From contig JAJDNI010000099.1 in the NCBI GenBank assembly GCA_022340755.1, positions 1-49,520 on the forward strand: a stretch of DNA of 49,520 nucleotides, given 5' to 3'. Source of the stretch: Gemmatimonadota bacterium (GTDB lineage: Bacteria; Gemmatimonadota; Gemmatimonadetes; Longimicrobiales; Gaopeijiaceae). Both the position numbers and the translations under genes were made by a program. Below the pieces are notes generated by a model. That model had not been told where the DNA came from. It was given only the letters and a program-made list of their open reading frames with translations, and made no database searches. Shown piece by piece: positions 16,646-24,985 of the stretch. Each line of letters opens with the position of its first letter. Position 1 is the stretch's first letter.

Positions 16646-17284
16646 ATGGCCGACTTGCCGAACCTCACCGTCATCGACCATCCGCTCATTCGCCACAAGC
16701 TCCACCTGCTGCGGGACCGAGAGACTCCCAAGAAGCTGTTCCGGGAGCTGGTGGACGAGATCTCCATGCTCATGGCCTACGAGGTCACCCGCGATCTGGC
16801 GGTGGAAGAGGTGGATGTGGACACCCCCCTGGAGCGCACCCGGGGCCACAAGATCGCCGGCAAGAAGCTGGTCATTGTTCCCGTGCTCCGTGCTGGGCTG
16901 GGGATGGTGGAAGGCGTGCTCCGGCTGATTCCCTCGGCCAGGGTAGGGCACGTGGGCTTGTCCAGGGACGAGGAATCACTCCAGCCCGTGGAGTACTACT
17001 TCAAGGTGCCCGCCCAGTCCGAGGTGCGTCGGTTCATCATCGTCGATCCGATGCTCGCCACCGGCGGATCGGCGGCCGCGGCCATCCAGGGGTTGAAGGA
17101 CCGAGGGGCGGAGGAGATCACCCTCATGTGCCTGGTGGCCGCGCCGGAGGGGGTGCAAGCCCTGAACCAGGCGCATCCCGCCGTACCGGTCTTTGCAGCG
17201 ACCCTGGACCGCCAGCTCAACGACCGCGGGTACATCCTTCCCGGTCTGGGCGACGCGGGAGACCGCCTCTTCGGCACCAAGTAG
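16646..17284 (+). CDS. upp: Uracil phosphoribosyltransferase
   Basis: Salvages uracil to UMP with PRPP. It has 212 residues, the family's usual length. Visible motifs are [13 protein letters not shown] at the N terminus, [10 protein letters not shown], the PRPP loop [13 protein letters not shown] and the C-terminal uracil-binding [18 protein letters not shown]. The start is ATG at 16646; upstream codons in the frame lie in the divergent promoter region. It complements the pyrRBC operon 7 kb upstream; PyrR has the same activity only weakly. Confidence 0.97.
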   Translation: MADLPNLTVIDHPLIRHKLHLLRDRETPKKLFRELVDEISMLMAYEVTRDLAVEEVDVDTPLERTRGHKIAGKKLVIVPVLRAGLGMVEGVLRLIPSARVGHVGLSRDEESLQPVEYYFKVPAQSEVRRFIIVDPMLATGGSAAAAIQGLKDRGAEEITLMCLVAAPEGVQALNQAHPAVPVFAATLDRQLNDRGYILPGLGDAGDRLFGTK

Positions 17285-17314
17285 GGCACCGTTGCCGAAA
17301 GCCGGGTGGTGGAG

Positions 17315-17366
17315 GGGCGCCGGTGGCCCCGGGAACGGGAAGTGGCTACCGGGGGCGCCCTTTCTT
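17315..17366 (+). terminator. Rho-independent terminator of upp
   Basis: Arms GGGCGCC-GGTGGCC (17315-17328) and GGCTACC-bulge-GGCGCCC (17344-17360), followed by TTTCTT. The right arm overlaps the last codons of the convergent ktrA gene. Confidence 0.55.
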
Positions 17367-18011
17367 CATGAGCGCTTCGAGGGTTTCGGTCGGGCCGGCG
17401 ACGATGGCCACGTCCGACTCGGTGAGCAGTCGCTCGGCGGACGGCACGACGTCCCAGGTCCCCCGGAGCACGTCGAAAATCGCCACGATCTGGATGCCGT
17501 GCTGGTGGGGCAGGTTGAGCTCGCTCAACGGTTGGCCCAGCCAGGCGTCGGGAATGGCGACCTCCTGGATGGAGTACTTGTCGCCGAGGGGGATGTACTC
17601 CAGGACCGAAGTGGAGGCCAGCCTGTAGGCCAGGCGCTCGGCCGCTTCGCGCTCCGGGAAGACGAGCTCGTCCACGTCGAAGCGCTCCATGGCCTTGGCA
17701 TCTCGCGGGCTGGCGACCTTGGCCACGATGCGCGGCACCTGGAGCTCCTTGAGGGCCAGGGTGGCCATGATGGTCGCCGCGAGATCGGATCCCGTGCTCA
17801 CGACGGCAGCGTCGGCCTGGCTCGCTCCGGCGCGGCGGAGCACCTCCACGTCCGATGCATCCCCGACGATGGCACGGGTTACCTCGTGGGAGAACTGATC
17901 CACGCGGTCACCGTCCCGGTCGATGGCGATGACGTCGAAGCCCTGATGGTGCAGCGCGCGCCCCACCCACGACCCGAAGCGGCCCAGCCCGATCACCACG
18001 AAGCGTTTCAT
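17346..18011 (-). CDS. KtrA/TrkA-type potassium channel regulatory subunit (RCK)
   Basis: A cytoplasmic gating subunit of 221 residues. The RCK-N Rossmann fold carries VVIGLGRFGSWVGRAL and the acidic strand end VIAIDRDG, where NAD(H) or ATP/ADP binds. The RCK-C (TrkA-C) domain lies in about residues 135-215. It is encoded 44 bases downstream of the channel subunit and would assemble on it as an octameric ring, as in Bacillus KtrAB and Vibrio TrkAH. It is the size of a single-RCK KtrA rather than the double-RCK TrkA of E. coli. Confidence 0.93.
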   Translation of the reverse strand: MKRFVVIGLGRFGSWVGRALHHQGFDVIAIDRDGDRVDQFSHEVTRAIVGDASDVEVLRRAGASQADAAVVSTGSDLAATIMATLALKELQVPRIVAKVASPRDAKAMERFDVDELVFPEREAAERLAYRLASTSVLEYIPLGDKYSIQEVAIPDAWLGQPLSELNLPHQHGIQIVAIFDVLRGTWDVVPSAERLLTESDVAIVAGPTETLEALMKKGRPR

Positions 18012-18055
18012 CGATGTATCCCGTGTAGCGTTGGGGCCGGACGTCTGTACGACGC

Positions 18056-19447
18056 TCAGCCGATGAGCACGTCCTCCCGTCCGTAGCGGAAGCGGGATTT
18101 CGGTCGCCGGCGACTGGTGGCCATGGCCGCGACCATGGCGGCGGGTCCCACCCGACCGATGAACATGAGAGCAACGAGAACGAGGCGTCCTGCAGGGGTC
18201 ACGACGCTGGTCACCCCCATGGAAAGGCCCACAGTGCCGAACGCGCTGTGGGCCTCGAACGCGAGCTGGATCACGTGCTCCCGGTCCCTGAATCCTCCTA
18301 CGTGCGCCTCGGTCATCATGAGCAGGAAGATGGCCACCCCCAGGAGTATCACTCCTCCTACGACCAGGCTGGCCGCCCTGTCGAGGGTCTCACGTGGGAT
18401 CGTGCGCCCGAAGGCGTGTACCTCGGTGTCGCCGCGCACCCGGGACAGGAAGGTCAGGAAGAGGAGCGCGAACGTCGTGGTCTTGAAGCCTCCCGCGGTG
18501 GAGCCCGGGGAGCCCCCGACGATCATCAGCAGGATGGTCAGGAAGAGGGATGGGTTGCTCACCTGGCTGTAGTCGACGCTGTTGAAGCCCGCGGTGCGGG
18601 GAGTCACCGACATGAACATGGCGTTGGCGATGCGGTCCACGACGCTCATGCCCGCCAGCTCGTGCCCCCACTCGAAGATCAGGAACGCCCCCCATGCCAC
18701 CAGGATGAGAATGCCCGTGGAGGTGAGCGCCAGGCGCGTGTGGACGGAGAGCCGCGGCACCGCCCGACGGGCGCGCATCCGGAGCTCTTCCATGACCAGG
18801 AAGCCCAGGCCTCCCGCGACGATGAGTCCCGCTATCACGGTGAGGGTCCACGGCGATGTCCGCAGCGAGACCAACGAGTCCGAGAAGATGGAGAAGCCCG
18901 CATTGCAGAAGGCCGACACCGCGTGGAAGACCGCCGGCCACACTGCTCCCGCCGACCCGAAGCGACCGCGCCAGTCCAGCCACAGGAAGAACGCGCCCAG
19001 CGCCTCGAGGGTGAAGGTCACTCCCACCACCGTCCGCAGGAGCGCCCGCTCGTCCACAAACCGGACCGGGATCCCGGTGCCGCCACCGCTGGCTTCCTCC
19101 AGGTTCAGCGAGGGGCGGCCCAGGGCGTACATGATGAGCGTGGTCAGGGTGAGGATGCCGATGCCACCGGCCTGGATGAGTGCGGCCACCCACGCCTGAC
19201 CCAGCGGCGTGAAGTAGGTGGCCGTGTCCACCACGATCAGCCCGGTGACGCACACGGCGCTGGTGGCGGTGAAGAGGGCGTCCACAAAGCCCAGCCTGGG
19301 ACCGGTGTACAGGCCGGGCAGGAAGAGGAAGCCGGCGGTGCCCACGGCGATGAGGGTGGAGAACGACAGCACGAAGAGCTGCACCGGTGAGAGCCGCCGG
19401 GCAGGACTTCCCTCAAAAGGCAGATGGTGGCTATCGTGAAACGGCAT
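18056..19447 (-). CDS. TrkH/KtrB-type potassium uptake transporter
   Basis: Membrane K+ translocating subunit (463 residues) with four pore-loop repeats. The selectivity filters read TSAVCVTGL, AFCNAGFS, TPRTAGFN and AFGTVGLS, each with the central glycine. Many hydrophobic helices are visible. The start is ATG at 19447, chosen because the sequence upstream in the frame (55 codons) is not membrane-protein-like and holds palindromes of the intergenic region. It forms a two-gene operon with the RCK subunit. Na+/H+ coupling cannot be told from sequence. Confidence 0.93.
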   Translation of the reverse strand: MPFHDSHHLPFEGSPARRLSPVQLFVLSFSTLIAVGTAGFLFLPGLYTGPRLGFVDALFTATSAVCVTGLIVVDTATYFTPLGQAWVAALIQAGGIGILTLTTLIMYALGRPSLNLEEASGGGTGIPVRFVDERALLRTVVGVTFTLEALGAFFLWLDWRGRFGSAGAVWPAVFHAVSAFCNAGFSIFSDSLVSLRTSPWTLTVIAGLIVAGGLGFLVMEELRMRARRAVPRLSVHTRLALTSTGILILVAWGAFLIFEWGHELAGMSVVDRIANAMFMSVTPRTAGFNSVDYSQVSNPSLFLTILLMIVGGSPGSTAGGFKTTTFALLFLTFLSRVRGDTEVHAFGRTIPRETLDRAASLVVGGVILLGVAIFLLMMTEAHVGGFRDREHVIQLAFEAHSAFGTVGLSMGVTSVVTPAGRLVLVALMFIGRVGPAAMVAAMATSRRRPKSRFRYGREDVLIG

Positions 19448-19496
19448 CGGGTGATCCGGCCTGCTTCGCCTTGGGTTCTCGGCGGAATCAAGGTAG

Positions 19497-19543
19497 CCAC
19501 CGTGACGGTGGGGCCATAGTGCGACGCGTGGAATCGGCCCCAC
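19497..19543. promoter_or_regulatory. Palindromes in the ktrB / OmpA-lipoprotein divergent region
   Basis: CCACCGTGACGGTGG (19497-19511) is a perfect 15-base palindrome around one central base. It overlaps a second inverted repeat, GTGGGGCC (19508-19515) with GGCCCCAC (19536-19543). The place between two divergent envelope genes fits an operator; no regulator is known. Confidence 0.35.
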
Positions 19544-19659
19544 GAAGGGGTTGCCGACGGCCTCCCACGGGAGGTGTGGCACCAATCCTGCATCACCCTT
19601 TTCGGACCCCACCGCGGGCGCGGTCGGGGGCGGAAAAGCACCGGCAATAGGAGATCTAC

Positions 19660-20340
19660 ATGACCCGGCTCGAAAAACCGATACGGCTTCTGACGATGGC
19701 GGCCATCGTCGGCGCTGCGGGCCTCAGCACCGGGTGTGCGCACGTTACCCCCAAGCAGCTGGACGCCAGCCTCGCCACCATGCGCGCCGATATGACGCAG
19801 CAGATGAAGGCGGGCGACGACAAGGTCGCCGGCGACCTGGGCGCACGCATGGATGCTCTGGAGGGGCGCGTCGCGGCCTTGGAGCAGGATCTGAAGTCGC
19901 TCCATAACGACTTCGACGTCACCGTGCAGCGGCTGGAAGGCCAGTTGCGCTTCGACGTCCCGGTCTACTTCGGCTTCGACTCGGCCGAGATCGGCGGGGA
20001 CGGGAAGGCCGTTCTGACGCGTTTCGGGGAAGTGGCACAGAAGTACTACCCCGGCGCCGCGATCACCGTGGAGGGCTTCACGGATGCGTCGGGATCTGCC
20101 GCCTACAACATGCGCTTGGGCAAGCGCCGCGCCGACGCGGTGGTGGCCTACCTCACCAACAACGGCATCTCGGGGGACCAGCTGAAGGCCGTGAGCTACG
20201 GTGAGAACACGGCTCGCCTGGTGAAGCCCGGCGAGAAGGGTCCGGGTCAGGCCGGCTGGCAGAACCGCCGCGTGGTCATGGTGATCGACGATGCCGGCCA
20301 GACGCCGTCTTCGGTGATCAGCAGCTCCCAGGGCAACTGA
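19660..20340 (+). CDS. Pal-like OmpA-family lipoprotein with coiled coil
   Basis: A 226-residue protein. The signal ends at LSTGC, making Cys26 the probable lipidated residue. Residues 30-95 form a charged coiled coil (MKAGDDKVAGDLGARMDALEGRV region). The C-terminal OmpA-like domain starts near FDVPVYFGFDSAEI and includes VEGFTDASGSAAYNMRLGKRRADAV, the peptidoglycan-binding surface, and ends with NRRVVM. It likely anchors the outer membrane to the wall. AGGAG seven bases before the ATG is one of the best ribosome-binding sites in the window. No tolB or tolQR is adjacent. Confidence 0.9.
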   Translation: MTRLEKPIRLLTMAAIVGAAGLSTGCAHVTPKQLDASLATMRADMTQQMKAGDDKVAGDLGARMDALEGRVAALEQDLKSLHNDFDVTVQRLEGQLRFDVPVYFGFDSAEIGGDGKAVLTRFGEVAQKYYPGAAITVEGFTDASGSAAYNMRLGKRRADAVVAYLTNNGISGDQLKAVSYGENTARLVKPGEKGPGQAGWQNRRVVMVIDDAGQTPSSVISSSQGN

Positions 20341-20416
20341 GGGACAAGAACGGGAACACCCAGGGCGACGGCTCGGCGTGCCCAACGGCCTCCCCGGAGG
20401 CTATGTTGGACGCGCC

Positions 20417-20490
20417 GGGCCCGTAGCTCAGTTGGTCAGAGCGCCCGACTCATAATCGGATGGTCCTGGGTTCAAGTCCCAGCGGGCCCA
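20417..20490 (+). tRNA. tRNA with CAU anticodon (elongator Met, or Ile2 after lysidine modification)
   Basis: Seven-base acceptor stem GGGCCCG/CGGGCCC, D arm AGCTCAGTTGGTCAGAGC, anticodon stem-loop CCGACTCATAATCGG with CAT at 20451-20453, TpsiC arm TGGGTTCAAGTCCCA. The discriminator is A, and CCA is not encoded (next bases CTG). It is not an initiator, because the first pair is a normal G-C. Elongator Met and Ile(CAU) are hard to separate by eye; C4-G69 and C5-G68 also occur in tRNA-Ile2. Confidence 0.92.
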
Positions 20491-20527
20491 CTGCTGTAGG
20501 ACACGACGCTAGGAGCGGTTACGCAAA

Positions 20528-20557
20528 CGGCGGAGGGGGTGATGTCCCCCTCCGCCG
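20528..20557 (+). terminator. Terminator of the tRNA gene
   Basis: Perfect 12-base arms CGGCGGAGGGGG (20528-20539) and CCCCCTCCGCCG (20546-20557), six-base loop, then TCTTGCT, 38 bases after the tRNA end. Confidence 0.75.
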
Positions 20558-20610
20558 TCTTGCTCGTGGCGGGGTTGTGGCCGAGGTCGATACCCTGCCC
20601 ACCGCAATAC

Positions 20611-20640
20611 TTGCCAGCTGCCGCGCCGTATCTGTAACGT
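20611..20640 (+). promoter_or_regulatory. Candidate promoter of the kinase gene
   Basis: TTGCCA at 20611-20616 and TAACGT at 20635-20640 with an 18-base spacer. Initiation near 20647 would leave a leader of about 80 bases that contains the palindrome at 20669-20685. Confidence 0.4.
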
Positions 20641-20668
20641 GCCACCTACCTTCAGACCTCGCGCGGTG

Positions 20669-20685
20669 GAACGTCCCGGACGTTC
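20669..20685. promoter_or_regulatory. 17-base perfect palindrome before the kinase gene
   Basis: GAACGTCCCGGACGTTC: eight-base arms around one central base, about 40 bases before the start codon and downstream of the candidate promoter. It has the size and symmetry of a dimeric-repressor operator. A related GAACGTCG lies at about 20710. Confidence 0.45.
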
Positions 20686-20726
20686 AGAGGGTGCGCTTCG
20701 AGAATGACGAACGTCGTTACTGCCCG

Positions 20727-23312
20727 ATGACGGACGCCTTCACACGCCTTGCCGCCTCCCTGGCGGACCGCTACCGCATTGAGCGCCAGCTCGGTGAGGG
20801 CGGAATGGCCAGTGTGTATCTCGCCGAGGACGTCAAGCACAACCGCAAAGTCGCCATCAAGGTGCTGAAGCCAGAGCTGGCGGCGGTGCTGGGGGCCGAG
20901 CGCTTCGTACGGGAAATCCAAACCACGGCCCAACTGCAACACCCGCACATCCTCCCCCTCTTCGATTCGGGCTCGGCGGGTGGATTTCTCTATTACGTGA
21001 TGCCGTACGTCGAGGGCGAGACGCTTCGTGACAAGCTCGACCGTGAGAAACAGCTCGCCATCGACGAAGCGGTACGGATCACCACGGAGGTGGCCGGTGC
21101 CCTCGACTACGCGCACCGGCAGGGGGTGATCCACCGCGACATCAAGCCCGAAAACATCCTGTTGCACGACGGGCGGCCCATGGTGGCGGACTTCGGAATC
21201 GCGTTGGCGGTCAGCACGGCCGCCGGTGGACGTATGACGGAGACCGGGCTCTCCCTGGGCACGCCTCTCTACATGTCGCCGGAACAGGCATCGGCCGAAA
21301 AGGAGCTGACCGGTCGATCGGATGTGTACTCGCTCGGGGCCGTGCTCTACGAGATGCTGACGGGGCAACCGCCGCATCCGGGAGACTCGGCCGCCAGGGT
21401 CATCGCCGGCATCCTGACCGAGGCGCCCCGACCGGTCACGGAATTGCGCAGGAGCACGCCACCCAACGTCGCGGCTTCTGTCGCGAAGGCTCTCGAGACG
21501 CTGCCCGCGGATCGGTTTGCGGCTGCCGACGCGTTTGCGGCGGCACTGGCCGATCCGCATTTCGTTGGCCGAGCCGCCTCTGCCGCCGGGGACGCACCGT
21601 CCGTGCGGGCCTTCTTGCGTCCCCGGTGGGCGTGGCTACTCGTGGGGCTCGGCCTCGGTGGGCTGGTGAGCTGGCTGCTGCATCCTTCACCTCCATCCGA
21701 CGCAGGGCGGGTGACCCGGTTCTCCATTCCCGTGCCCGAAGGCCACAAGATGGAGAGCTGGATCCCCAACCTGGCGCTTTCGCCCGACGGCGGAACGGTG
21801 GCGTATCTCGCGAATGGTGTGCTCTACGAGCGGAGGCTCGACCAGAGTCATCGTGCGGCGCTCGCTCGAGATCTCCGCGGCGCTTGCTGTCTCCGGTTCA
21901 CGCCGGACGGACAGTGGATAACGTTCGAAGCCCCCGAGGGAGAACGGGGCGTGGGTATCTCCGGTGGACCCGTCGTCGACTTCTCGGACCGCACGGTGGA
22001 CGTTGACCTCGTGCAGCAGGTATTCCAGGGGCCTATCTATCGTCGCAGGGCGGGAGACACGACGTGGCAGCAGGTGACGGAGCTCGCTCCCGATGGCTCG
22101 GAGGGTGGACACGCATGGCCGCAGCTCGTAGGGCATGGACGATTGTTGTTGTTCACCGTCGTCCCGCCGGGGATGATGTGGAGTGGGGCCCGCGTCGTGC
22201 TGCAGGATCTCGAGACCGGGGAGCGCGTCACCATCGCCAACGACGCGACCTTCGGCCACTACGTGCCCACGGGGCACGTAGTGTACGTCCGCGCCGACGG
22301 CACCGTGGAGGCCGTCCGGGTGGACCTGAAGCGTCGTCGCGTCGTCGGTGCACCCTTCGTGGTGCAGGACAGCGTCCGCACGGAGTACTTCGGCGGGGCC
22401 GCGTCCATGGCCATCTCCGACAACGGGACCTTCGTTTTCGTGAAGGGCTCAACCTGGCGGAACCACTGGCTCACCTGGGTGGACCGCGAGGGCAGGGTTC
22501 TCGGCCGCGTGGGGGATCCGGTAACCGTCGAAGGGATCTTCCTGTCACCCGACGAGCGGTATGCTGTCAGCTTCGTCGCCTCGCCCAACGCCGACATCTG
22601 GCAATTCGATGTCAGCACCGGAGAACGACGGCGGGTGACCGTGGACCCCAGGGCGGAGGACAACCCCATCTGGTCGCCCGACGGGCGGACGCTGGCGTAT
22701 CGCAGGCTCGTCGGCGGCCACGACAACCGCATTCTCGCGCAATCCGTCGATGATCCGCAGGCTGTCCGGCAGCTCTATGCCTCCGAGGATTTCGTGGCTC
22801 CGCGCTCCTGGTCCCCGGACGGCAAGGCCATGGGGTTGTACGGTGGCGGCATGCTGTTGGTGGTGAATCTCGAGAGTCAGGCGGTGGACACCATCACGAC
22901 CCGTGCTGGCGAGGAGGGAGGCCGCTTCTCCCCGGGCGGTCGATGGCTGGCGTACACCTCCGGCGAGACCGGTCGAAAAGAGGTGTATGTCGTGTCGTAT
23001 CCAGGGGAGGCCGTCAAGCATCAGATCTCACTGAATGGCGGATCCCTGCCGGAGTGGTCGCGTACGAGCGGTGAGTTGTTCTTCATCAATGGAGACACGC
23101 TGTTCGCGGCCCGTGTCTCGACCTCCGACGGTTTCGACTGGAGCGAGCCGCGCCCGCTTTTCGTCAACCCGGGCCTTCAAGAGGTCATCGTGGGATATGG
23201 AGTGTCCGCGGACGGACAACGCTTCCTGTTCCCCTTCCCGAACCCTGACGCTCCGGCCCACGAGATCAACGTGGTGCTGAACTGGTTCCAGACGCTGGCG
23301 GAGCCGCGCTAG
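20727..23312 (+). CDS. Transmembrane Ser/Thr protein kinase with C-terminal TolB-like beta-propeller
   Basis: An 861-residue one-pass membrane kinase. The Hanks-type domain covers residues 16-275: glycine loop GEGGMASVYLAE (23-34), ATP Lys45 (VAIK), HRDIKPEN with Asp138, DFG at 155-157, and the SPEQ activation-segment end. All catalytic residues are present. A membrane helix lies at about 301-318 (WAWLLVGLGLGGLVSWLL). The outside part (about 330-855) has repeated LSPDG, FTPDGQW, LSPDERY, WSPDGRT and FSPGGRW blades, as in TolB/WD40-like propellers. This layout is abundant in Gemmatimonadota and Acidobacteriota; ligands are unknown. The start is ATG at 20727; longer frames upstream run back into the tRNA. 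Confidence 0.92.
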   Translation: MTDAFTRLAASLADRYRIERQLGEGGMASVYLAEDVKHNRKVAIKVLKPELAAVLGAERFVREIQTTAQLQHPHILPLFDSGSAGGFLYYVMPYVEGETLRDKLDREKQLAIDEAVRITTEVAGALDYAHRQGVIHRDIKPENILLHDGRPMVADFGIALAVSTAAGGRMTETGLSLGTPLYMSPEQASAEKELTGRSDVYSLGAVLYEMLTGQPPHPGDSAARVIAGILTEAPRPVTELRRSTPPNVAASVAKALETLPADRFAAADAFAAALADPHFVGRAASAAGDAPSVRAFLRPRWAWLLVGLGLGGLVSWLLHPSPPSDAGRVTRFSIPVPEGHKMESWIPNLALSPDGGTVAYLANGVLYERRLDQSHRAALARDLRGACCLRFTPDGQWITFEAPEGERGVGISGGPVVDFSDRTVDVDLVQQVFQGPIYRRRAGDTTWQQVTELAPDGSEGGHAWPQLVGHGRLLLFTVVPPGMMWSGARVVLQDLETGERVTIANDATFGHYVPTGHVVYVRADGTVEAVRVDLKRRRVVGAPFVVQDSVRTEYFGGAASMAISDNGTFVFVKGSTWRNHWLTWVDREGRVLGRVGDPVTVEGIFLSPDERYAVSFVASPNADIWQFDVSTGERRRVTVDPRAEDNPIWSPDGRTLAYRRLVGGHDNRILAQSVDDPQAVRQLYASEDFVAPRSWSPDGKAMGLYGGGMLLVVNLESQAVDTITTRAGEEGGRFSPGGRWLAYTSGETGRKEVYVVSYPGEAVKHQISLNGGSLPEWSRTSGELFFINGDTLFAARVSTSDGFDWSEPRPLFVNPGLQEVIVGYGVSADGQRFLFPFPNPDAPAHEINVVLNWFQTLAEPR

Positions 23313-23369
23313 GGCCCCGGCCGATACCAGACTGGGTTGGTGGGTCGGTTGCGTATGGCTGGACGGCAG

Positions 23370-23747
23370 TCACCCTTCGTCGGTCTCCGGCGGTTTCCTT
23401 CGGCGCTTCACCTCTCCTCGCCGGCGCTTCTCCTCCAGGCGCTTCCGCTTTTGTCGGTTCGGGACGGACGTGGGCACGCGGGGCGCGCGTTCTTGATTGA
23501 GGGCCTCCAGACGACCGCGGAGGCGCTGCAGGGCCAGCGCCCGGTTGCGGTGCTGGCTGCGCCGGTCGCGCGCCACCACGCGGATCCCCGTGGGCTCGTG
23601 GACGAGGCGCACTCCGCTGTCGGAGGTGTTCTGATGCTGTCCTCCGGGTCCGCCGGAGCGGAAGGTCTCCACCCGGCACTCGGCGAGGAGATCCTCGTCG
23701 GAGTCGGGGATCGCGATGGGGATCGAAATGGGCTTGTCTTCTGCCAT
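23370..23747 (-). CDS. Release-factor-like GGQ protein (RF-1 domain, ArfB/PrfH-like)
   Basis: A 125-residue protein with the peptidyl-tRNA hydrolysis motif GGQ at about 35-37 (SGGPGGQHQNTSDSGVRL). The RF-1 fold segment PTGIRVVARDRRSQHRNRALAL follows. A strongly basic C-terminal tail (RQKRKRLEEKRRRGEVKRRRK) resembles the tail of ArfB that enters the mRNA channel. It has no codon-recognition domains. It probably rescues stalled ribosomes or releases peptides from non-standard complexes; which one is not decided by sequence. The start is ATG at 23747 with AGGGG upstream; the frame upstream has no support and overlaps the divergent gene's leader. Confidence 0.85.
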   Translation of the reverse strand: MAEDKPISIPIAIPDSDEDLLAECRVETFRSGGPGGQHQNTSDSGVRLVHEPTGIRVVARDRRSQHRNRALALQRLRGRLEALNQERAPRVPTSVPNRQKRKRLEEKRRRGEVKRRRKPPETDEG

Positions 23748-23871
23748 GGGATCGTTCCCCTGGAGTACCTGTTCAGCTATGGCACAATGGAGCCCGCGGG
23801 GGTACTCTTTGACGCGCCGGGCCACGGACACGTCACCGCAGGACGTTGACGGGCGGGCGTCACCCAGCGCC

Positions 23872-24981
23872 ATGGTTTCTCAGCACCGGCACGCCATGAT
23901 CCTCGACACCACGGAACAGAACCCGGGCGCCAGGCTCCTGTTCAATCTGGCATGCCTGGTCATCGTCGTGTACGGCGTCAAGTACGCCGCGCCGATTCTG
24001 CTACCGTCCTCCCTGGCGCTCTTCCTCGCGGTCCTGTCGCTGCCGGTCATGACCTTTCTCCGGCGCCGCGGCATGCCCGCGCTGGTGGCCATCGGCCTCA
24101 CGGTGCTGGTGAACGTCGCCGTCATCGGCGTCCTGATCCTGCTGGCCAGCTCGTCGTTCTCTGAGCTGCAGACCCAGCTCCCCCGCTACGCCGCCCGACT
24201 CCAGGACCTCCAGACTTCCGCCATCGAGTGGATCGTGACGAGGCTCGGGCTCCCCCTGGGGAGCTACACCCCCACGGACCTGGTGAATGCCGAGGCCATC
24301 GTCGCCTTCGCCGGCAACGTCGTGGGTAGGATCGCCCAGTTCCTGTCCACGACCTTCCTGGTCTTCCTCATCATGATCTTCATGCTGTCGGAGGCCAATG
24401 TGTTCCCGGACAAGTTCAAGGCCGCTCTGGGGGATTTCGGCGACGCCGATCGCCTGACCAAGGTGGTGGACGAAATGCAGTCCTACCTGGTGATCAAGAC
24501 CATGATCTCCTTGGCCACGGGACTGCTCATCGGGGCATGGTCGTTCGTGATGAAGCTGGACTTCCCCGTGCTCCTGGGACTGGTGGCGTTCCTGCTGAAC
24601 TATGTGCCCACGGTGGGATCCATCATCGCGGCCACGCCCGCGATCCTCCTGAGCCTCGTGCTCCATGGATCGCTGCCGCAGCTGCTACTGGTCGTGGCGG
24701 GCTACGTCGCAGTGAACACCATCTTCGGCAACATCCTCGAGCCGAACCTCATGGGCCGTCGGCTTGGGCTGTCCACTCTGGTGGTGATCCTCTCGCTTCT
24801 CTTCTGGGGATGGGCGTGGGGGCCCATGGGCGCGCTGCTCTCCGTCCCCCTCACGGTGATCGTGAAGATCTGGCTGGAGAACACCAGGGACCTGGCCTGG
24901 GTAGCCGTGCTCCTCGACAAGTCCCCTCCCAAGTCGGCCAACGCCGAGGACGCGGGCGTGGGAGAGCTCGCGGAAGGCTGA
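23872..24981 (+). CDS. AI-2E family (PerM/TqsA-like) membrane transporter
   Basis: A membrane protein of about 369 residues with seven to eight hydrophobic helices. The signature C-terminal half reads FPVLLGLVAFLLNYVPTVGSIIAATP, then NTIFGNILEPNLMGRRLGLSTLVV and WGWAWGPMGALLSVPLTVIVK, typical of the AI-2E/UPF0118 family. Members export autoinducer-2 (TqsA), exchange Na+/H+ or act as general permeases; substrate here is unknown. The chosen start is ATG at 23872; ATG at 23896 (MILDTTEQ) is equally plausible. A small conserved gene follows after four bases and is probably in the same operon. Confidence 0.88.
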   Translation: MVSQHRHAMILDTTEQNPGARLLFNLACLVIVVYGVKYAAPILLPSSLALFLAVLSLPVMTFLRRRGMPALVAIGLTVLVNVAVIGVLILLASSSFSELQTQLPRYAARLQDLQTSAIEWIVTRLGLPLGSYTPTDLVNAEAIVAFAGNVVGRIAQFLSTTFLVFLIMIFMLSEANVFPDKFKAALGDFGDADRLTKVVDEMQSYLVIKTMISLATGLLIGAWSFVMKLDFPVLLGLVAFLLNYVPTVGSIIAATPAILLSLVLHGSLPQLLLVVAGYVAVNTIFGNILEPNLMGRRLGLSTLVVILSLLFWGWAWGPMGALLSVPLTVIVKIWLENTRDLAWVAVLLDKSPPKSANAEDAGVGELAEG

Positions 24982-24985
24982 GAAG

